Shown here: positions 7,883 to 18,753 of the stretch, one piece after another | Layout of the letters: each line of letters opens with the position of its first letter | Position numbering within the stretch: position 1 is the first letter of the stretch | NCBI RefSeq assembly: GCF_002213425.1 | Contig: NZ_NJGV01000013.1 | Coordinates: 124,001 to 188,000, forward strand | Origin: Herbaspirillum aquaticum | GTDB lineage: Bacteria; Pseudomonadota; Gammaproteobacteria; Burkholderiales; Burkholderiaceae_D | Length of the DNA stretch: 64,000 bases | Direction: 5' to 3' | The notes under the pieces: generated by a model | What the model saw: the letters and a program-made list of their open reading frames with translations, nothing else | Told to the model about the DNA's origin: nothing | Databases searched by the model: none | Position numbers and translations under genes: made by a program

Positions 7883-9043
7883 ATGAATCAAACCGCCGCC
7901 CCCGTGGCATTCGAAGAACTGACGGCCGCCAACGGCCGTCGCATCGGCATCGCCACCCTCGCTTCCGAAAAGACCCTGCATGCCATCTCGCTGGAGATGG
8001 TCCGGCTGCTCACGCCGCAACTGCAGCAGTGGCAGGCCGATCCGGGCGTGGCCATGGTGATCCTGCAGGCGCAGGGCGAGAAAGCCTTCTGCGCCGGGGG
8101 CGACTTGCAGCAGCTCTATCGCTCCATGCGCGAGCATCACGCTTCGCCTGCGCGCGAGGACATCCGCGCCAATACCTACGCGGCTGAATTCTTCGAGCAG
8201 GAATATCGTCTGGATTATCTTGTCCACAGCTTCGCCAAGCCCATCCTGTGCTGGGGGCACGGCATCGTCATGGGCGGCGGCATTGGCCTCATGGCCGGCT
8301 GCAGCCATCGCGTGGTCACCGAAAAATCGCGCCTGGCCATGCCGGAAATCACCATCGGGCTCTATCCGGATGTGGGGGGAAGCTGGTTCCTGGCGCGCAT
8401 GCCGGGCAAGACCGGCATCTTCCTGGCGCTGACCGGCGCCAACCTCAACGCCAACGATGCGCTCTTCGCCGGGCTGGCCGACTATCGCGTCGCCCATGCC
8501 GCCAAGGCCTCGGTGATCGACGCCTTGCTGATGCAGCCGTGGGGGCAGGGCAATGATGCCGAATTGCTGGACCGTGTCCTGGCAAGCGCGCAGGCCTCGT
8601 CTTCCCAGGAAGGGGCCGCCGTCTTCGCGGCGGCCAACCTGCGCACCCATTTCGACCTGATCGAATCCATCTGCCGCCGCCCGACGCTGCCCGAGATCGT
8701 GGATGGCATCCTCACCCTGCAAACCGAGGACGCCTGGCTTGCCAAGGCACAGGCCACCCTGCGCGCCGGCTCGCCTGGCTCGGCCTGGCTGGGCCATGCC
8801 TTGCAGAAGCGCGTGCGTCGGCTGTCGCTGGCGGAGGTGTTCCGGCTGGAATTCGTGGTCTCGCTGCACTGCGCGGCGCGCCCCGATTTCGTCGAGGGCA
8901 TCCGCGCGCTGATCATCGAGAAGGACCAGAAACCGCAATGGAATCCGGCCTCGCTGGCCGGTGCCACGCCGCTATGGGTAGAAGGTTTCTTCGCTGACCC
9001 CTGGTCGGCGGCGGATCATCCGCTGGCCGACCTGGGGGCCTGA
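7883..9043 (+). CDS. enoyl-CoA hydratase/isomerase family protein, 3-hydroxyisobutyryl-CoA hydrolase-like
   Basis: A 386-residue crotonase-superfamily protein, longer than plain enoyl-CoA hydratases (about 260) and matching the HIBCH group, which hydrolyses 3-hydroxyisobutyryl-CoA in valine breakdown. The oxyanion-hole segments are AFCAGGDLQQLY (about residues 71-82) and GIVMGGGIGLM. The group's acidic residues are in MPEITIGLYPDVGGSWFLAR, where the Glu and Asp used by HIBCH are both present. ATG 7883 follows AGGAGACCC. It stands alone between rnpB and a convergent DUF1348 gene. Confidence 0.85.
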   Translation: MNQTAAPVAFEELTAANGRRIGIATLASEKTLHAISLEMVRLLTPQLQQWQADPGVAMVILQAQGEKAFCAGGDLQQLYRSMREHHASPAREDIRANTYAAEFFEQEYRLDYLVHSFAKPILCWGHGIVMGGGIGLMAGCSHRVVTEKSRLAMPEITIGLYPDVGGSWFLARMPGKTGIFLALTGANLNANDALFAGLADYRVAHAAKASVIDALLMQPWGQGNDAELLDRVLASAQASSSQEGAAVFAAANLRTHFDLIESICRRPTLPEIVDGILTLQTEDAWLAKAQATLRAGSPGSAWLGHALQKRVRRLSLAEVFRLEFVVSLHCAARPDFVEGIRALIIEKDQKPQWNPASLAGATPLWVEGFFADPWSAADHPLADLGA

Positions 9044-9062
9044 AGCGCTTCAGGCACTCCCT

Positions 9063-9083
9063 GGCCGGGCCAGCGGCCCGGCC
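9063..9083. terminator. hairpin between convergent genes
   Basis: GGCCGGGCC (9063-9071) and GGCCCGGCC (9075-9083) form a perfect 9-bp GC stem with a 3-base loop in the 40-base gap between two converging genes. There is no T-run, so it may act together with Rho or simply as a processing block. Confidence 0.6.
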
Positions 9084-9563
9084 TTAAAGACCCAGTTCGG
9101 ACAGGCTTGGATGGTCGGACGGACGCGGGCCTGAGCGGTCCCAATGGAATTTGCGGTCCGCTTCCCTGATCGGCAGGTCGTTGATGGAGGCATGGCGCAG
9201 GCGCATCAGGCCATGCTCGTCGAATTCCCAGTTTTCATTCCCATAGGAGCGGAACCAGCTCCCCGAATCGTCGTGCCATTCATAGGCGAAGCGCACGGCG
9301 ATGCGGTTGCCTTCGTGCGCCCAGACTTCCTTGATGAGGCGGTAGTCCAGTTCGCGTGCCCATTTGCGGGTGAGGAAGGCGACGATCTCGGCGCGTCCGT
9401 GGACGAAATCTGCACGATTGCGCCAGCGGCTGTCTTCGGTATAGGCCAGCGAGACGCGTTGCGGGTCGCAAGAGTTCCAGGCATCTTCGGCTGCACGCGC
9501 CTTCATGGCCGCGGTCTCGCGAGTGAAGGGAGGAAGTGGCGGACGCTGGGCTGGGCTATTCAT
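9084..9563 (-). CDS. DUF1348 / NTF2-like protein
   Basis: A 159-residue protein of the DUF1348 family (nuclear transport factor 2-like fold). Family hallmarks are [60 protein letters not shown] and [18 protein letters not shown]. The fold forms a cone with a cavity, but no function is established for the family. ATG 9563 follows AAGGAGACCGTCG. It is a single gene convergent with the HIBCH-like gene. Confidence 0.9.
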   Translation of the reverse strand: MNSPAQRPPLPPFTRETAAMKARAAEDAWNSCDPQRVSLAYTEDSRWRNRADFVHGRAEIVAFLTRKWARELDYRLIKEVWAHEGNRIAVRFAYEWHDDSGSWFRSYGNENWEFDEHGLMRLRHASINDLPIREADRKFHWDRSGPRPSDHPSLSELGL

Positions 9564-9902
9564 CGACGGTCTCCTTGGATGGGCCGGACGGGCCGGCTGT
9601 TCATGGTGTACGACGGGACGGCAAGCGGAAGTGAAGCAATGTGCAAAAGTCGGGCCGAAAAAATTCTAGGCGCTGCGGCTGGCCTTGGCAAACGAAGCGT
9701 GTGTGGCGCCGGGACTGCTCCTGCTGTGCGTGCTGCGCCGGACGGCAACTGTGCTGGCGGGCTGCGCAAGGACTGATGCGGCGCACCATGCATTCACTGC
9801 TGGCAGTGTGCAAGCGAAGAATGATCTGGGGGAGGGGACGGTTGAAGCGGTGGGGTACGGCGGTGGGGTACGGAGACGGCCGATCCTGTCGAACCGGCCT
9901 CG
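9564..9902. other. intergenic region with no recognised gene
   Basis: I see no convincing coding sequence here. Open frames exist on both strands but lack ribosome sites and similarity to anything I recognise. The start of the DUF1348 gene and its promoter must lie at the left end. Confidence 0.4.
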
Positions 9903-9939
9903 ATTTGAATGCCCTGAACCTGGTTTAGGGCATTCAAAT
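9903..9939. terminator. stem-loop downstream of hupB
   Basis: ATTTGAATGCCCT (9903-9915) is the exact inverted copy of AGGGCATTCAAAT (9927-9939), separated by 11 bases. It lies 15 bases after the hupB stop on the minus strand, where a terminator is expected. No T-run follows in that direction. Confidence 0.55.
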
Positions 9940-9954
9940 GCGCGAAGCGTGAAA

Positions 9955-10239
9955 TTATTTCTTCTTCTTGTTCACGGCTTCCTTGAAAGCCTTGCCAGCC
10001 GAGAACTTCACGGTGGTTGCAGCGGCGATCTTGATTTCTTCGCCGGTTTGCGGGTTACGGCCGGTGCGAGCAGCGCGCTTGCCGGTCGAGAAGGAACCGA
10101 AGCCAACCAATTGCACGGTATCGCCCTTGGTCACGGCCTTGATGATGTTCTCGATGACGGAGTCCAGCGCGCGCTGGGCTGCTGCCTTGGAGATCTCGGT
10201 GTCGGCGGCGATAACGTCAACCAATTCAGATTTGTTCAC
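9955..10239 (-). CDS. hupB: DNA-binding protein HU
   Basis: A 94-residue histone-like HU protein, which bends and packs DNA non-specifically as a dimer. The start [20 protein letters not shown] and the DNA-binding arm [20 protein letters not shown] are diagnostic, and the protein ends in a lysine run, NKKKK. The start codon is GTG at 10239, preceded by AAAGGAATTTTAAA; an upstream in-frame ATG at 10302 would add residues foreign to the family and lies before the predicted promoter. It stands alone, divergent from the dcw cluster. Confidence 0.95.
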   Translation of the reverse strand: MNKSELVDVIAADTEISKAAAQRALDSVIENIIKAVTKGDTVQLVGFGSFSTGKRAARTGRNPQTGEEIKIAAATTVKFSAGKAFKEAVNKKKK

Positions 10240-10271
10240 TTTAAAATTCCTTTCACTGTTAAGGTGCCCAG

Positions 10272-10277
10272 ATTTTA
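10272..10277 (-). promoter_or_regulatory. hupB: extended -10 of the hupB promoter
   Basis: On the minus strand TGCTAAAAT gives an extended -10 (TG-n-TAAAAT), about 33 bases before the hupB GTG. A TTGCGG that could serve as -35 lies 19 bases upstream. Confidence 0.5.
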
Positions 10278-10962
10278 GCACTGGAATGAGGCGGATCCGC
10301 AAGCCCTATCTGCGTTTTCAGCCGATTTGACCTGCGCGTGACCGACCTTTGATTGAAAAAAATCGACGTGCTTTTCAACACCCGCCAACGATGCTTTTCA
10401 GCGCCATTTTTTGCGGTTCGATCTTCCCAAAGACACGGATAGTAAAAGCTGCGCGCCGCGGAAGTCAAAACAAAAACGCTTGCCGCCATTCATTTGTTGA
10501 AGAATTTGATGAAGTTTCGGGGTTGGAGCAGATTTCGCGGCAGGCTCGCCAGCCGTGCGCGCTGATCATGGCGATCCCTTCGTGATCAATTCCTCATGCA
10601 CTGCGCCAAGATCGCACGAGATTTTTTTCCGCTTTTCGGCGACTTCCACTGAACTTAAGTTGCACTGCAAAATCCATGTCCCTTGGTTCGCCGCACTCGC
10701 AAATCGAGTGAGGCCGGACGCCCTCGATTTTCCCTCACGGTGCCGCCCCGAAATCGGGCATGCCGGCTCGTCCATGCGGCGCAAATCCGCGCCGTTGCGC
10801 AATTCTGGCGCCAAACACATGTGTATAGCTCAGGTTGCACCTTCAATGTAAATGCTAAGTCCTTCATTTTCCTCACAAATGTTATGAAGTGCAGGTTTTA
10901 AGGAAGTGCGCTAAGTCTTTGACTTTATTAGCAAAATCACGGTTTTTCCCAGCGTATACCGC
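10278..10962. other. long intergenic region between hupB and the dcw promoter
   Basis: About 685 bases with no gene I can support. It is less GC-rich than the flanks and contains overlapping inverted repeats at 10701-10738. Two related segments, GCTAAGTCCTT near 10854 and GCTAAGTCTTT near 10909, lie closer to the mraZ promoter. A small RNA or extra upstream control for the dcw cluster is possible. Confidence 0.4.
10701..10738. repeat. two overlapping inverted repeats
   Basis: AAATCGAG (10701-10708) pairs with CTCGATTT (10723-10730). GTGAGG (10708-10713) pairs with CCTCAC (10733-10738). The two hairpins share bases and would exclude each other in full form. Confidence 0.5.
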
Positions 10963-10991
10963 TTGACCTGCAATAGTGCATCCACTAAAGT
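10963..10991 (+). promoter_or_regulatory. promoter of the dcw cluster (Pmra)
   Basis: TTGACC (10963-10968) and TAAAGT (10986-10991) are separated by 17 bases, giving a start near 10998 and a leader of about 112 bases before mraZ. No other equally good promoter is visible until upstream of ftsZ. Confidence 0.7.
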
Positions 10992-11036
10992 GGGCGGCAG
11001 TGTCAAAAAGTGTTTTTTTGTGGGGCATTTGTGGTG
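10990..11036 (+). promoter_or_regulatory. candidate MraZ operator: phased GTG repeats
   Basis: GTG triplets start at 10990, 11000, 11010, 11020 and 11031, with the forms GTGGGC, GTGTCA, GTGTTT, GTGGGG and GTGGTG. The period of 10-11 bases equals that of the TGGGN repeats with 5-base spacers bound by E. coli MraZ. The first copy overlaps the -10 of the promoter. AAAGTG, the core reported for Mycoplasma MraZ, occurs twice here (10987 and 11007). Confidence 0.75.
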
Positions 11037-11109
11037 TTATTTGCATTTGCCCGACAGGACAGGGCACCCGATCAGCAATCTCACTCGCCGCAGGCTAAGG
11101 AAAAACACA

Positions 11110-11538
11110 GTGTTCCAGGGCGCGTCAGCACTCAATCTCGATGCCAAAGGACGGATGACCATTCCGGCCAAGCATCGTGACGCCCTGATTGTGCAGTGCG
11201 AAGGACGCGCCACCGTGACGCGCCATCCGCATGGCTGCCTGCTGTTCTTCCCGCGCCCGACCTGGGAGACGCATCGCGAGCAGATCGCCAACTGGCCGAT
11301 GTCGGCCCGTGCCTGGCAGCGCATCTTCCTGGGCAATGCCCAGGACGTGGAGCTCGACAGCGCCGGACGCATCCTGATCGCGCCTGAACTGCGCGCGGCC
11401 GTGGGCTTGCAGCGCGATGTGATGTTGCTGGGCATGGGTAGTCATTTCGAAATCTGGGATGCCGTCAAGCTGGCCGAAAGCGAAGCCGAGGCTGTGGCGG
11501 GTGGCATGCCGGATGTGTTGAGCAACTTTTCCTTCTGA
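11110..11538 (+). CDS. mraZ: transcriptional regulator MraZ
   Basis: A 142-residue MraZ, the ring-forming DNA-binding repressor that controls its own division cluster. Two AbrB-like halves are visible, each with the signature Dxx[16 protein letters not shown] near residue 9 and [14 protein letters not shown] near residue 80. The start codon is GTG 11110 after AAGGAAAAACACA; the frame is open further upstream but would run through the promoter. It is the first gene of the cluster, 11 bases before rsmH, and probably binds the phased repeats at 10990-11036. Confidence 0.96.
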   Translation: MFQGASALNLDAKGRMTIPAKHRDALIVQCEGRATVTRHPHGCLLFFPRPTWETHREQIANWPMSARAWQRIFLGNAQDVELDSAGRILIAPELRAAVGLQRDVMLLGMGSHFEIWDAVKLAESEAEAVAGGMPDVLSNFSF

Positions 11539-11550
11539 CGGCCGGACAAG

Positions 11551-12530
<980 letters not shown>

Positions 12531-12534
<4 letters not shown>

Positions 12535-12803
12535 CCGGGCGCCTGTGCATCCTGCTGACCATCATGCTGGTGGGTTGCGCGCTGTCGGTCGTGAGCGCCC
12601 AGTACAAGGCTCGCAGCCTCTTCATCGAGCTCGAGCGCGCCCAGAGCGCGGCCCGCCAGCTCGACGTCGACTGGGCGCAGCTGCAGCTGGACCAATCGAC
12701 GCTGGGCAAGAACGCCCGCATCGAAGAACTGGCGCGTCGTGACCTGGGCATGGTCCCGGTCTCCGCCGCCCGGACCCAATACCTGACCGTGGGGGCGCCA
12801 TGA
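12531..12803 (+). CDS. ftsL: cell division protein FtsL
   Basis: A 90-residue bitopic membrane protein. A short N-terminus is followed by one membrane segment ([19 protein letters not shown], residues 4-22) and a periplasmic coiled coil with the heptad-like stretch [20 protein letters not shown]. With FtsB and FtsQ it activates FtsWI septal synthesis. Length and position between rsmH and ftsI are diagnostic, as the family is poorly conserved. It overlaps both neighbours by ATGA. Confidence 0.93.
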
Positions 12804-14578
12804 CCAAGATGCCTCCGCGTACCAACGTCGCCGGCGGCCGCGTGGCAGCCTCCAAGGGCGTGGCGTTTTCCTCCAATCCCATCCTGCAGGTCAAGCTGCC
12901 GGCCTGGCGCTCGCGCTTCGTGCTGTTCGTGCTGTTTGCCGCCTTCGTGGCGCTGGTGGTGCGGGCGCTCTGGCTGCAGGGCGTGTCCACCGATTTCCTG
13001 CAGAAGCAGGGGGCTTCGCGCTATGCGCGCACCCTGGAGTTGCCCGCCACGCGCGGCAAGATTACCGACCGCAACGGCCAGGTGCTGGCCTCGTCGGTGC
13101 CGGTCAAGGCCATCTGGGCCATCCCTGAAGACGTGCAGGCCGCTCCCAAGGACAAGCTGGCGCAGCTGGCCAAGCTCTTGGACATGAGCGATGCCGAACT
13201 GCGCAAGAAGCTTGATTCGGACCGCAGCTTCGTCTACCTGAAACGCCAGGTCGAGCAGGAGACTTCCGACAAGATCGTCAAGCTGGGCATCCCCGGCATC
13301 GAGACCCGCAAGGAATACAAGCGCTTCTACCCCGAGGGCGAGGTGATGGCGCACGTGGTCGGCTTCACCAACATTGAAGACGCCGGGCAGGACGGCATGG
13401 AACTGGCCGCCCAGAAAACCCTGGCCGGCGTGACCGGCAGCCGCCGCGTCATCAAGGATCGCCTGGGCCGCGTGGTGGAAGACATCGAATCCATCCGCGA
13501 GCCGCATGACGGCCGCGACCTGACCCTGTCCATCGACAGCAAGATCCAGTACATCGCCTTCACCCAGCTGAAGGAAGCCGTCGACAAGTTCAAGGCCAAG
13601 GCGGGCGGCATCATCGTGGTCGATGCCAAGACCGGCGAAGTGCTGGCCCTGGCCAACCTGCCGACCTACAACCCCAATGACCGTTCGGTATTGACCGGCG
13701 CGCAGCTGCGCAATCGCGTCGTGACCGATACCTTCGAGCCGGGCTCGACGCTCAAGCCCTTTACCGTCGCCCTGGCGCTGGATACCCATCGCGTCACGCC
13801 CTCGACCGTATTCCAGACCGCACCCGGCAAGATGACCATCGGCACCGCCACCATCGGCGACTCGCATGCCCACGGTCCGCTGACGGTGGCGCAGATCATC
13901 GAGAAATCCTCCAACATCGGGACCGCCAAGATCGCGCTGGGCATGCCGCCGGAAGAGATGTGGGAAATGTTCACCACGGTCGGTTTCGGCCAGCAGCCCA
14001 AGTTCGGTTTCCCGGGTGCCGTGGCCGGCCGCGTGCGTCCCTACAAGTCATGGCGCCCGATCGAGCAGGCCACCATGAGCTACGGTCACGGCATCTCGGT
14101 CTCGCTGATCCAGCTGGCGCACGCTTACCTGATCTTCGCCCGCAATGGCGACATCATCCCGCTGTCCTTCACCAAGGTTACCGATTCGCCCATCGGCCAG
14201 CGCGTCATCTCGGCCGATACCGCCCTGCAGATGCGCCGCATGCTGGAAACCGTGGTCGCCCCCGGCGGTACGGCCCCGCAGGCGCAGGTGCCGGGCTATC
14301 GCGTCGGTGGCAAGACCGGTACCGCCTACAAAATTGAGGGCGGCAAGTATGTGCGCAAGTACGTGGCCTCCTTCTCGGGCATCGCCCCGATGTCGGATCC
14401 GCGCCTGATCATCTCGGTGATGATCGACGAGCCGCAAGGCCAGCACTACGGCGGCCCGGTGGCCGGTCCGGTGTTTGCCAACGTGGCCGCCAACGCCTTG
14501 CGCGCATTGAACGTACCGCCTGATTCCAGCGTGACCAACATCATCATTCCCAAAGAACCGCTAGAGGAGAGCATGTAA
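12800..14578 (+). CDS. ftsI: septal peptidoglycan transpeptidase FtsI (PBP3)
   Basis: A 592-residue class B penicillin-binding protein that cross-links septal peptidoglycan. It has a cytoplasmic tail of about 32 residues, one membrane anchor (FVLFVLFAAFVALVVRALWL), the pedestal domain, and a transpeptidase domain with the active-site Ser in GSTLKPF (SxxK), SSNIGTAK (SxN) and VGGKTGTAY (KTG). The protein runs to LEESM at the end. It overlaps ftsL by 4 bases and shares TAATG with murE. Confidence 0.97.
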   Translation: MTKMPPRTNVAGGRVAASKGVAFSSNPILQVKLPAWRSRFVLFVLFAAFVALVVRALWLQGVSTDFLQKQGASRYARTLELPATRGKITDRNGQVLASSVPVKAIWAIPEDVQAAPKDKLAQLAKLLDMSDAELRKKLDSDRSFVYLKRQVEQETSDKIVKLGIPGIETRKEYKRFYPEGEVMAHVVGFTNIEDAGQDGMELAAQKTLAGVTGSRRVIKDRLGRVVEDIESIREPHDGRDLTLSIDSKIQYIAFTQLKEAVDKFKAKAGGIIVVDAKTGEVLALANLPTYNPNDRSVLTGAQLRNRVVTDTFEPGSTLKPFTVALALDTHRVTPSTVFQTAPGKMTIGTATIGDSHAHGPLTVAQIIEKSSNIGTAKIALGMPPEEMWEMFTTVGFGQQPKFGFPGAVAGRVRPYKSWRPIEQATMSYGHGISVSLIQLAHAYLIFARNGDIIPLSFTKVTDSPIGQRVISADTALQMRRMLETVVAPGGTAPQAQVPGYRVGGKTGTAYKIEGGKYVRKYVASFSGIAPMSDPRLIISVMIDEPQGQHYGGPVAGPVFANVAANALRALNVPPDSSVTNIIIPKEPLEESM

Positions 14579-16104
14579 TGTCCCCGCGCGTTCTGAGCAT
14601 TCAAGAGATCATCGCCTGGCTGCGCCAGGCGTCGCCGTCTGCGCAACTGACATCGGATTCCCGCCGCGTGACGCCGGGCGATGTGTTCTTCGCCTATGTG
14701 GGCGACGCCGACGGCCGCTCCTATATTGCCGATGCCGTCGAGCGCGGCGCCGCTGCCGTGCTGTATGAAGCCGATGGCTACACCTGGCCCGCCCAGATCG
14801 AAGCGCCGCACCTGGCCGTGCCCGACCTGAAGGCGCGCGCCGGCGAGATTGCCGCCGCCTGGTATGGCCAGCCCGACCAGGGCATGCTGACGGTGGCGGT
14901 CACCGGTACCAACGGCAAGACCTCCTGCGCCTACTGGCTGGGTACGGCGCTCTCCCGCCTGGCCGGTGCCAGTACTGCCGGCGTGATCGGCACGCTCGGC
15001 GTGGGCAGCTTCGTCAACGGCAAAGCGCAAGGCTTCGAGGTCACCGGCTACACCACGCCGGACGCCGTGCTGCTGCAACGCAGCCTGTTCAAGCTGTCGC
15101 AGGCCCGCGTGGGCGCGCTGGCCATCGAGGCTTCCTCCATCGGCTTGGCCCAGGGCCGCATGAACGGCATGCACGTCGATGTCGCCCTGCTCACCAATTT
15201 CACCCGTGATCACCTGGATTTCCACGGTGACATGCAGACCTACGAAGACGCCAAGCGCAAGCTGTTCCAGTGGCCGGGCCTGAAGCACGCCGTGGTCAAC
15301 CTGGACGACGGCATGGGCCAGCGCCTGCTGCCGCTGTTGGCCGAGCGCAAGCTGCCCGTGATCGGCTACGCCATTGCCGACGAGCAGGGCGGCGACACGC
15401 ACGGCGTACCGACTCTGCGCGCCAGCCAGCTGCGCAGCAGTCATACCGGCACCGCCTTCCACGTCGATTCCCCTTTCGGCAGCGGCCAGGTCAAGACCCA
15501 GCTGGTGGGACGCTTCAATGTCAGCAACGTGCTGGGCATCATGGGCGTGCTGCTCACCCAGGGCGTGGCATGGGATGCCGTGGTCGCTGCTGCTGCCGCG
15601 CTGAGCCCGGCGCCCGGCCGCATGCAGCAGTTCGGCGGACCTGATGTACCGCTGATCGTGATCGATTACGCGCATACGCCCGACGCCCTCGACAAGACCC
15701 TCTCCACCCTGCGCCAGGTCGCCACCCAGCGCGGCGGCCAGCTGTGGTGCGTGTTCGGCTGCGGCGGCGACCGCGATCCCGGCAAGCGTCCGCAGATGGG
15801 CCAGATCGCCGAGCAGGCCGACCAGGTCGTGCTGACCAGCGACAACCCGCGCACCGAAGATCCCCATGCCATCATCGAGCAGATCCGCGCCGGCATGAGC
15901 CGCGTCGAACCGACCGTACTGCCCGATCGCGCCGGTGCCATCCTGTGGGCGATCCGCCATGCCACCAAGGCCGATGTGGTCCTGCTGGCCGGCAAGGGAC
16001 ATGAGCCTTACCAGGAAATCGCCGGCAAGAAATTGCCCTTCCTCGACGCCGACCATGTCGCGCTGGCGCTTGCCGCGCGCTCGACCATGATGGGGGGCGC
16101 ATGA
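14578..16104 (+). CDS. murE: UDP-MurNAc-tripeptide synthetase MurE
   Basis: A 508-residue ATP-dependent ligase adding the third amino acid of the peptidoglycan stem. The ATP loop is VTGTNGKTSCAYW (about residues 104-116); other marks are TTPDAVLLQR, TNFTRDHLDFHG and the Mg/nucleotide region VFGCGGDRDPGKRPQMG. The motif DNPRTEDP near residue 423 marks enzymes that use meso-diaminopimelate, as expected for a Gram-negative. The start overlaps the ftsI stop as TAATG; the stop overlaps murF. Confidence 0.97.
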   Translation: MSPRVLSIQEIIAWLRQASPSAQLTSDSRRVTPGDVFFAYVGDADGRSYIADAVERGAAAVLYEADGYTWPAQIEAPHLAVPDLKARAGEIAAAWYGQPDQGMLTVAVTGTNGKTSCAYWLGTALSRLAGASTAGVIGTLGVGSFVNGKAQGFEVTGYTTPDAVLLQRSLFKLSQARVGALAIEASSIGLAQGRMNGMHVDVALLTNFTRDHLDFHGDMQTYEDAKRKLFQWPGLKHAVVNLDDGMGQRLLPLLAERKLPVIGYAIADEQGGDTHGVPTLRASQLRSSHTGTAFHVDSPFGSGQVKTQLVGRFNVSNVLGIMGVLLTQGVAWDAVVAAAAALSPAPGRMQQFGGPDVPLIVIDYAHTPDALDKTLSTLRQVATQRGGQLWCVFGCGGDRDPGKRPQMGQIAEQADQVVLTSDNPRTEDPHAIIEQIRAGMSRVEPTVLPDRAGAILWAIRHATKADVVLLAGKGHEPYQEIAGKKLPFLDADHVALALAARSTMMGGA

Positions 16105-17561
16105 TGCGATTCGATTTCCGCCAGTTGCTGGAATGGATCCGCGCCGCCGAAGAAGCCGCATCTGCGCATACCGTGCCGGGCGTGGTCAACGCGCCTGCCG
16201 GCGTGCTCGCGCTCAATGACGTGGTCACCGACAGCCGTGCGGTCAAGCCCGGCAATGTCTTCGTTGCGCTGCGCGGCGAACGTTTCGATGCGCATGATTT
16301 CCTCGATGCGGTCGCCGCCCAGGGCGCCGCCGCCGTCGTGGTCGAACGAGTGCCGCCGGGATTGAGCGTGCCGGCCATCGTGGTGCCCGACACCCGCGCC
16401 GCCCTGGGCCAGATCGCCCATGGCTGGCGTGTGCAGCGCCAGATTCCGGTCATCGGCGTCACCGGCAGCAACGGCAAGACCACCGTCAAGGAAATGATCG
16501 CCGCCATCCTCGCGGCCGCCTTCGGTGAAGACGGCTACCTGGGTACGCGCGGCAATTTCAACAACGAGATCGGCGTGCCGCTGACGCTGTTCCGCCTGCG
16601 CGCGCAACACCAGGCGGCGGTCATCGAGATGGGCATGAACCATCCGGGCGAGATCGCCGTGCTTTCGCGCATCGCTGCGCCGACGCTGGGCCTGGTCAAC
16701 AACGCCCAGCGCGAGCACCAGGAATTCATGGCCAGCGTCGAAGCGGTGGCCCGTGAAAATGGCGCCGTGATCCGTCACCTGCCCGCTGATGGCGTAGCCG
16801 TGTTCCCGGCTGATGATGATTTCACCGCGCTCTGGCGTGAAGAAGCCGGTGCGCGCCGCGTGCTCACCTTCGGCCTGGATGCGCAAGCCGATGTGAGTGC
16901 CAGCTACCAGGCCACAGCCTTCGGCAGCACGCTGCAGGTCACCGTCAAGGGACTGGCCGTGCCGCCCGCGCAGTTCAAGGTGGAACTGGCCGCCGTCGGC
17001 GAGCACAACGTACGCAACGCCCTGGCAGCGACTGCCTGCGCGCTCGGTGCCGGCATCCCGGTGGACGCCGTGGTGCGCGGCCTGCAGAGCTTTGCCCCGG
17101 TCAATGGCCGCCTGCAGCGCAAGCAAGCCCGCAGCGGCGCCTTGGTGATCGACGACACCTACAACGCCAATCCCGATTCCGTGCGCGCCGCCATCGACGT
17201 GCTGGCCTCCATCACCGGCCCCCGTGTGCTGGTGCTGGGCGACATGGGTGAGGTCGGCGACCAGGGTCCGCAGTTCCATGCCGAGATCGGTGCCTATGCC
17301 CGCAGCCGTGGCATCCCGCTCTTCTTGGGATTGGGCGAATTGACGAAATACGCTGTCACTTCGTATGGCCCCACGCTACAAAACGTAGCGCAGGCCATGC
17401 ATTTCGACGACATCACCGCGCTCAACGCAGCGGTGGAGCAGGCCGCACCGCAGGGCGCGACCGTTTTGGTAAAAGGTTCACGCTTCATGAAGATGGAGCG
17501 AGTTGTACAGCATCTGGTCAACGTTGAATCCCTCACGCAACATCAACAGGAGACCCATTAG
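16101..17561 (+). CDS. murF: UDP-MurNAc-tripeptide:D-Ala-D-Ala ligase MurF
   Basis: A 486-residue Mur ligase joining D-Ala-D-Ala to UDP-MurNAc-tripeptide. The N-terminal domain includes [19 protein letters not shown]; the ATP loop is [28 protein letters not shown] and [16 protein letters not shown] are family blocks. ATG 16101 overlaps the murE stop; a second ATG follows directly at 16104. The stop at 17561 lies one base before the mraY start. Confidence 0.97.
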   Translation: MMRFDFRQLLEWIRAAEEAASAHTVPGVVNAPAGVLALNDVVTDSRAVKPGNVFVALRGERFDAHDFLDAVAAQGAAAVVVERVPPGLSVPAIVVPDTRAALGQIAHGWRVQRQIPVIGVTGSNGKTTVKEMIAAILAAAFGEDGYLGTRGNFNNEIGVPLTLFRLRAQHQAAVIEMGMNHPGEIAVLSRIAAPTLGLVNNAQREHQEFMASVEAVARENGAVIRHLPADGVAVFPADDDFTALWREEAGARRVLTFGLDAQADVSASYQATAFGSTLQVTVKGLAVPPAQFKVELAAVGEHNVRNALAATACALGAGIPVDAVVRGLQSFAPVNGRLQRKQARSGALVIDDTYNANPDSVRAAIDVLASITGPRVLVLGDMGEVGDQGPQFHAEIGAYARSRGIPLFLGLGELTKYAVTSYGPTLQNVAQAMHFDDITALNAAVEQAAPQGATVLVKGSRFMKMERVVQHLVNVESLTQHQQETH

Positions 17562-17562
17562 C

Positions 17563-18732
17563 ATGCTGGTCTGGCTCGCACAGAATTTTCAACAGGATTT
17601 CGGCTTTCTGCGCCTGTTCAACTTCATCACCTTCCGCGCGGTGTTCGCCACGCTGACGGCGCTGCTGATCGGCATGATCGCCGGTCCCGCCGTGATCCGC
17701 ATGCTCACCCGCATGAAGGTCGGCCAGGCCGTGCGCCAGGATGGTCCGCAGACCCACCTCATCAAGTCCGGCACCCCGACCATGGGCGGCGTGCTGATTC
17801 TGATCGGCATCGGCATTTCCACCCTGCTGTGGGCCGACCTCTCCAACCGTTTCGTGTGGATCGTGCTGATCGTCACGCTCGGTTTCGGCGCCATCGGCTG
17901 GGTCGATGACTATCGCAAGGTGGTCTATCGCGATCCGGAAGGCATGCGCTCGCGCGAAAAATATTTCTGGCAGTCGCTGATCGGCCTGGTGGCGGCGTTC
18001 TACCTGGCCTTCTCGGTGTCCGAAGTGAGCAACATGAAGGTCTTCGACCTCTTCGTGGCCTGGGTGCGTTCCGGCTTCAGCCTGGACCTGCCGCCCAAGG
18101 CCGACCTGATCGTGCCCTTCTTCAAGACCGTGACCTACCCGCTGGGCGTGTGGGGCTTCATCGCACTGACCTATTTCGTCATCGTCGGCACCAGCAATGC
18201 GGTCAACCTGACCGACGGCCTGGACGGCCTGGCCATCATGCCGACCGTGCTGGTCGGTGCGGCCCTGGGCCTGTTCGCCTACCTGACCGGTAACGCCGCC
18301 TATGCCAAGTACCTGTTCATCCCGCACATCCCGGGTGCCGGCGAACTGCTGATCTTCTGCGGCGCCATGGGCGGCGCCGGGCTGGCCTTCCTCTGGTACA
18401 ACGCCTACCCGGCGCAGGTGTTCATGGGCGACGTCGGCGCGCTGGCGCTCGGTGGTGCGCTGGGCACCATCGCCGTCATCGTGCGCCAGGAAATCGTGCT
18501 CTTCATCATGGGCGGCATCTTCGTGGTGGAGACGCTCTCGGTGATGATCCAGGTGGCCTATTTCAAGTACACCAAGAAGCGTTTCGGCACCGGCCGCCGC
18601 GTGCTGCTGATGGCGCCGCTGCACCATCACTACGAGCAGAAGGGCTGGAAGGAAACCCAGGTGGTGGTCCGCTTCTGGATCATCACCATGATGCTGGTGC
18701 TGGTCGGCCTGTCCACGCTGAAGCTGCGGTAA
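17563..18732 (+). CDS. mraY: phospho-MurNAc-pentapeptide translocase MraY
   Basis: A 389-residue integral membrane enzyme that moves phospho-MurNAc-pentapeptide to undecaprenyl phosphate, making lipid I. About ten membrane segments alternate with conserved cytoplasmic loops: [37 protein letters not shown] with the Asp pair, [33 protein letters not shown] and [13 protein letters not shown] with the His cluster. ATG 17563 follows AGGAGACCC; the upstream open frame lies inside murF. A 119-base gap with a hairpin separates it from murD. Confidence 0.97.
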   Translation: MLVWLAQNFQQDFGFLRLFNFITFRAVFATLTALLIGMIAGPAVIRMLTRMKVGQAVRQDGPQTHLIKSGTPTMGGVLILIGIGISTLLWADLSNRFVWIVLIVTLGFGAIGWVDDYRKVVYRDPEGMRSREKYFWQSLIGLVAAFYLAFSVSEVSNMKVFDLFVAWVRSGFSLDLPPKADLIVPFFKTVTYPLGVWGFIALTYFVIVGTSNAVNLTDGLDGLAIMPTVLVGAALGLFAYLTGNAAYAKYLFIPHIPGAGELLIFCGAMGGAGLAFLWYNAYPAQVFMGDVGALALGGALGTIAVIVRQEIVLFIMGGIFVVETLSVMIQVAYFKYTKKRFGTGRRVLLMAPLHHHYEQKGWKETQVVVRFWIITMMLVLVGLSTLKLR

Positions 18733-18753
18733 ACAGGCGAGATGAACAAAAAC

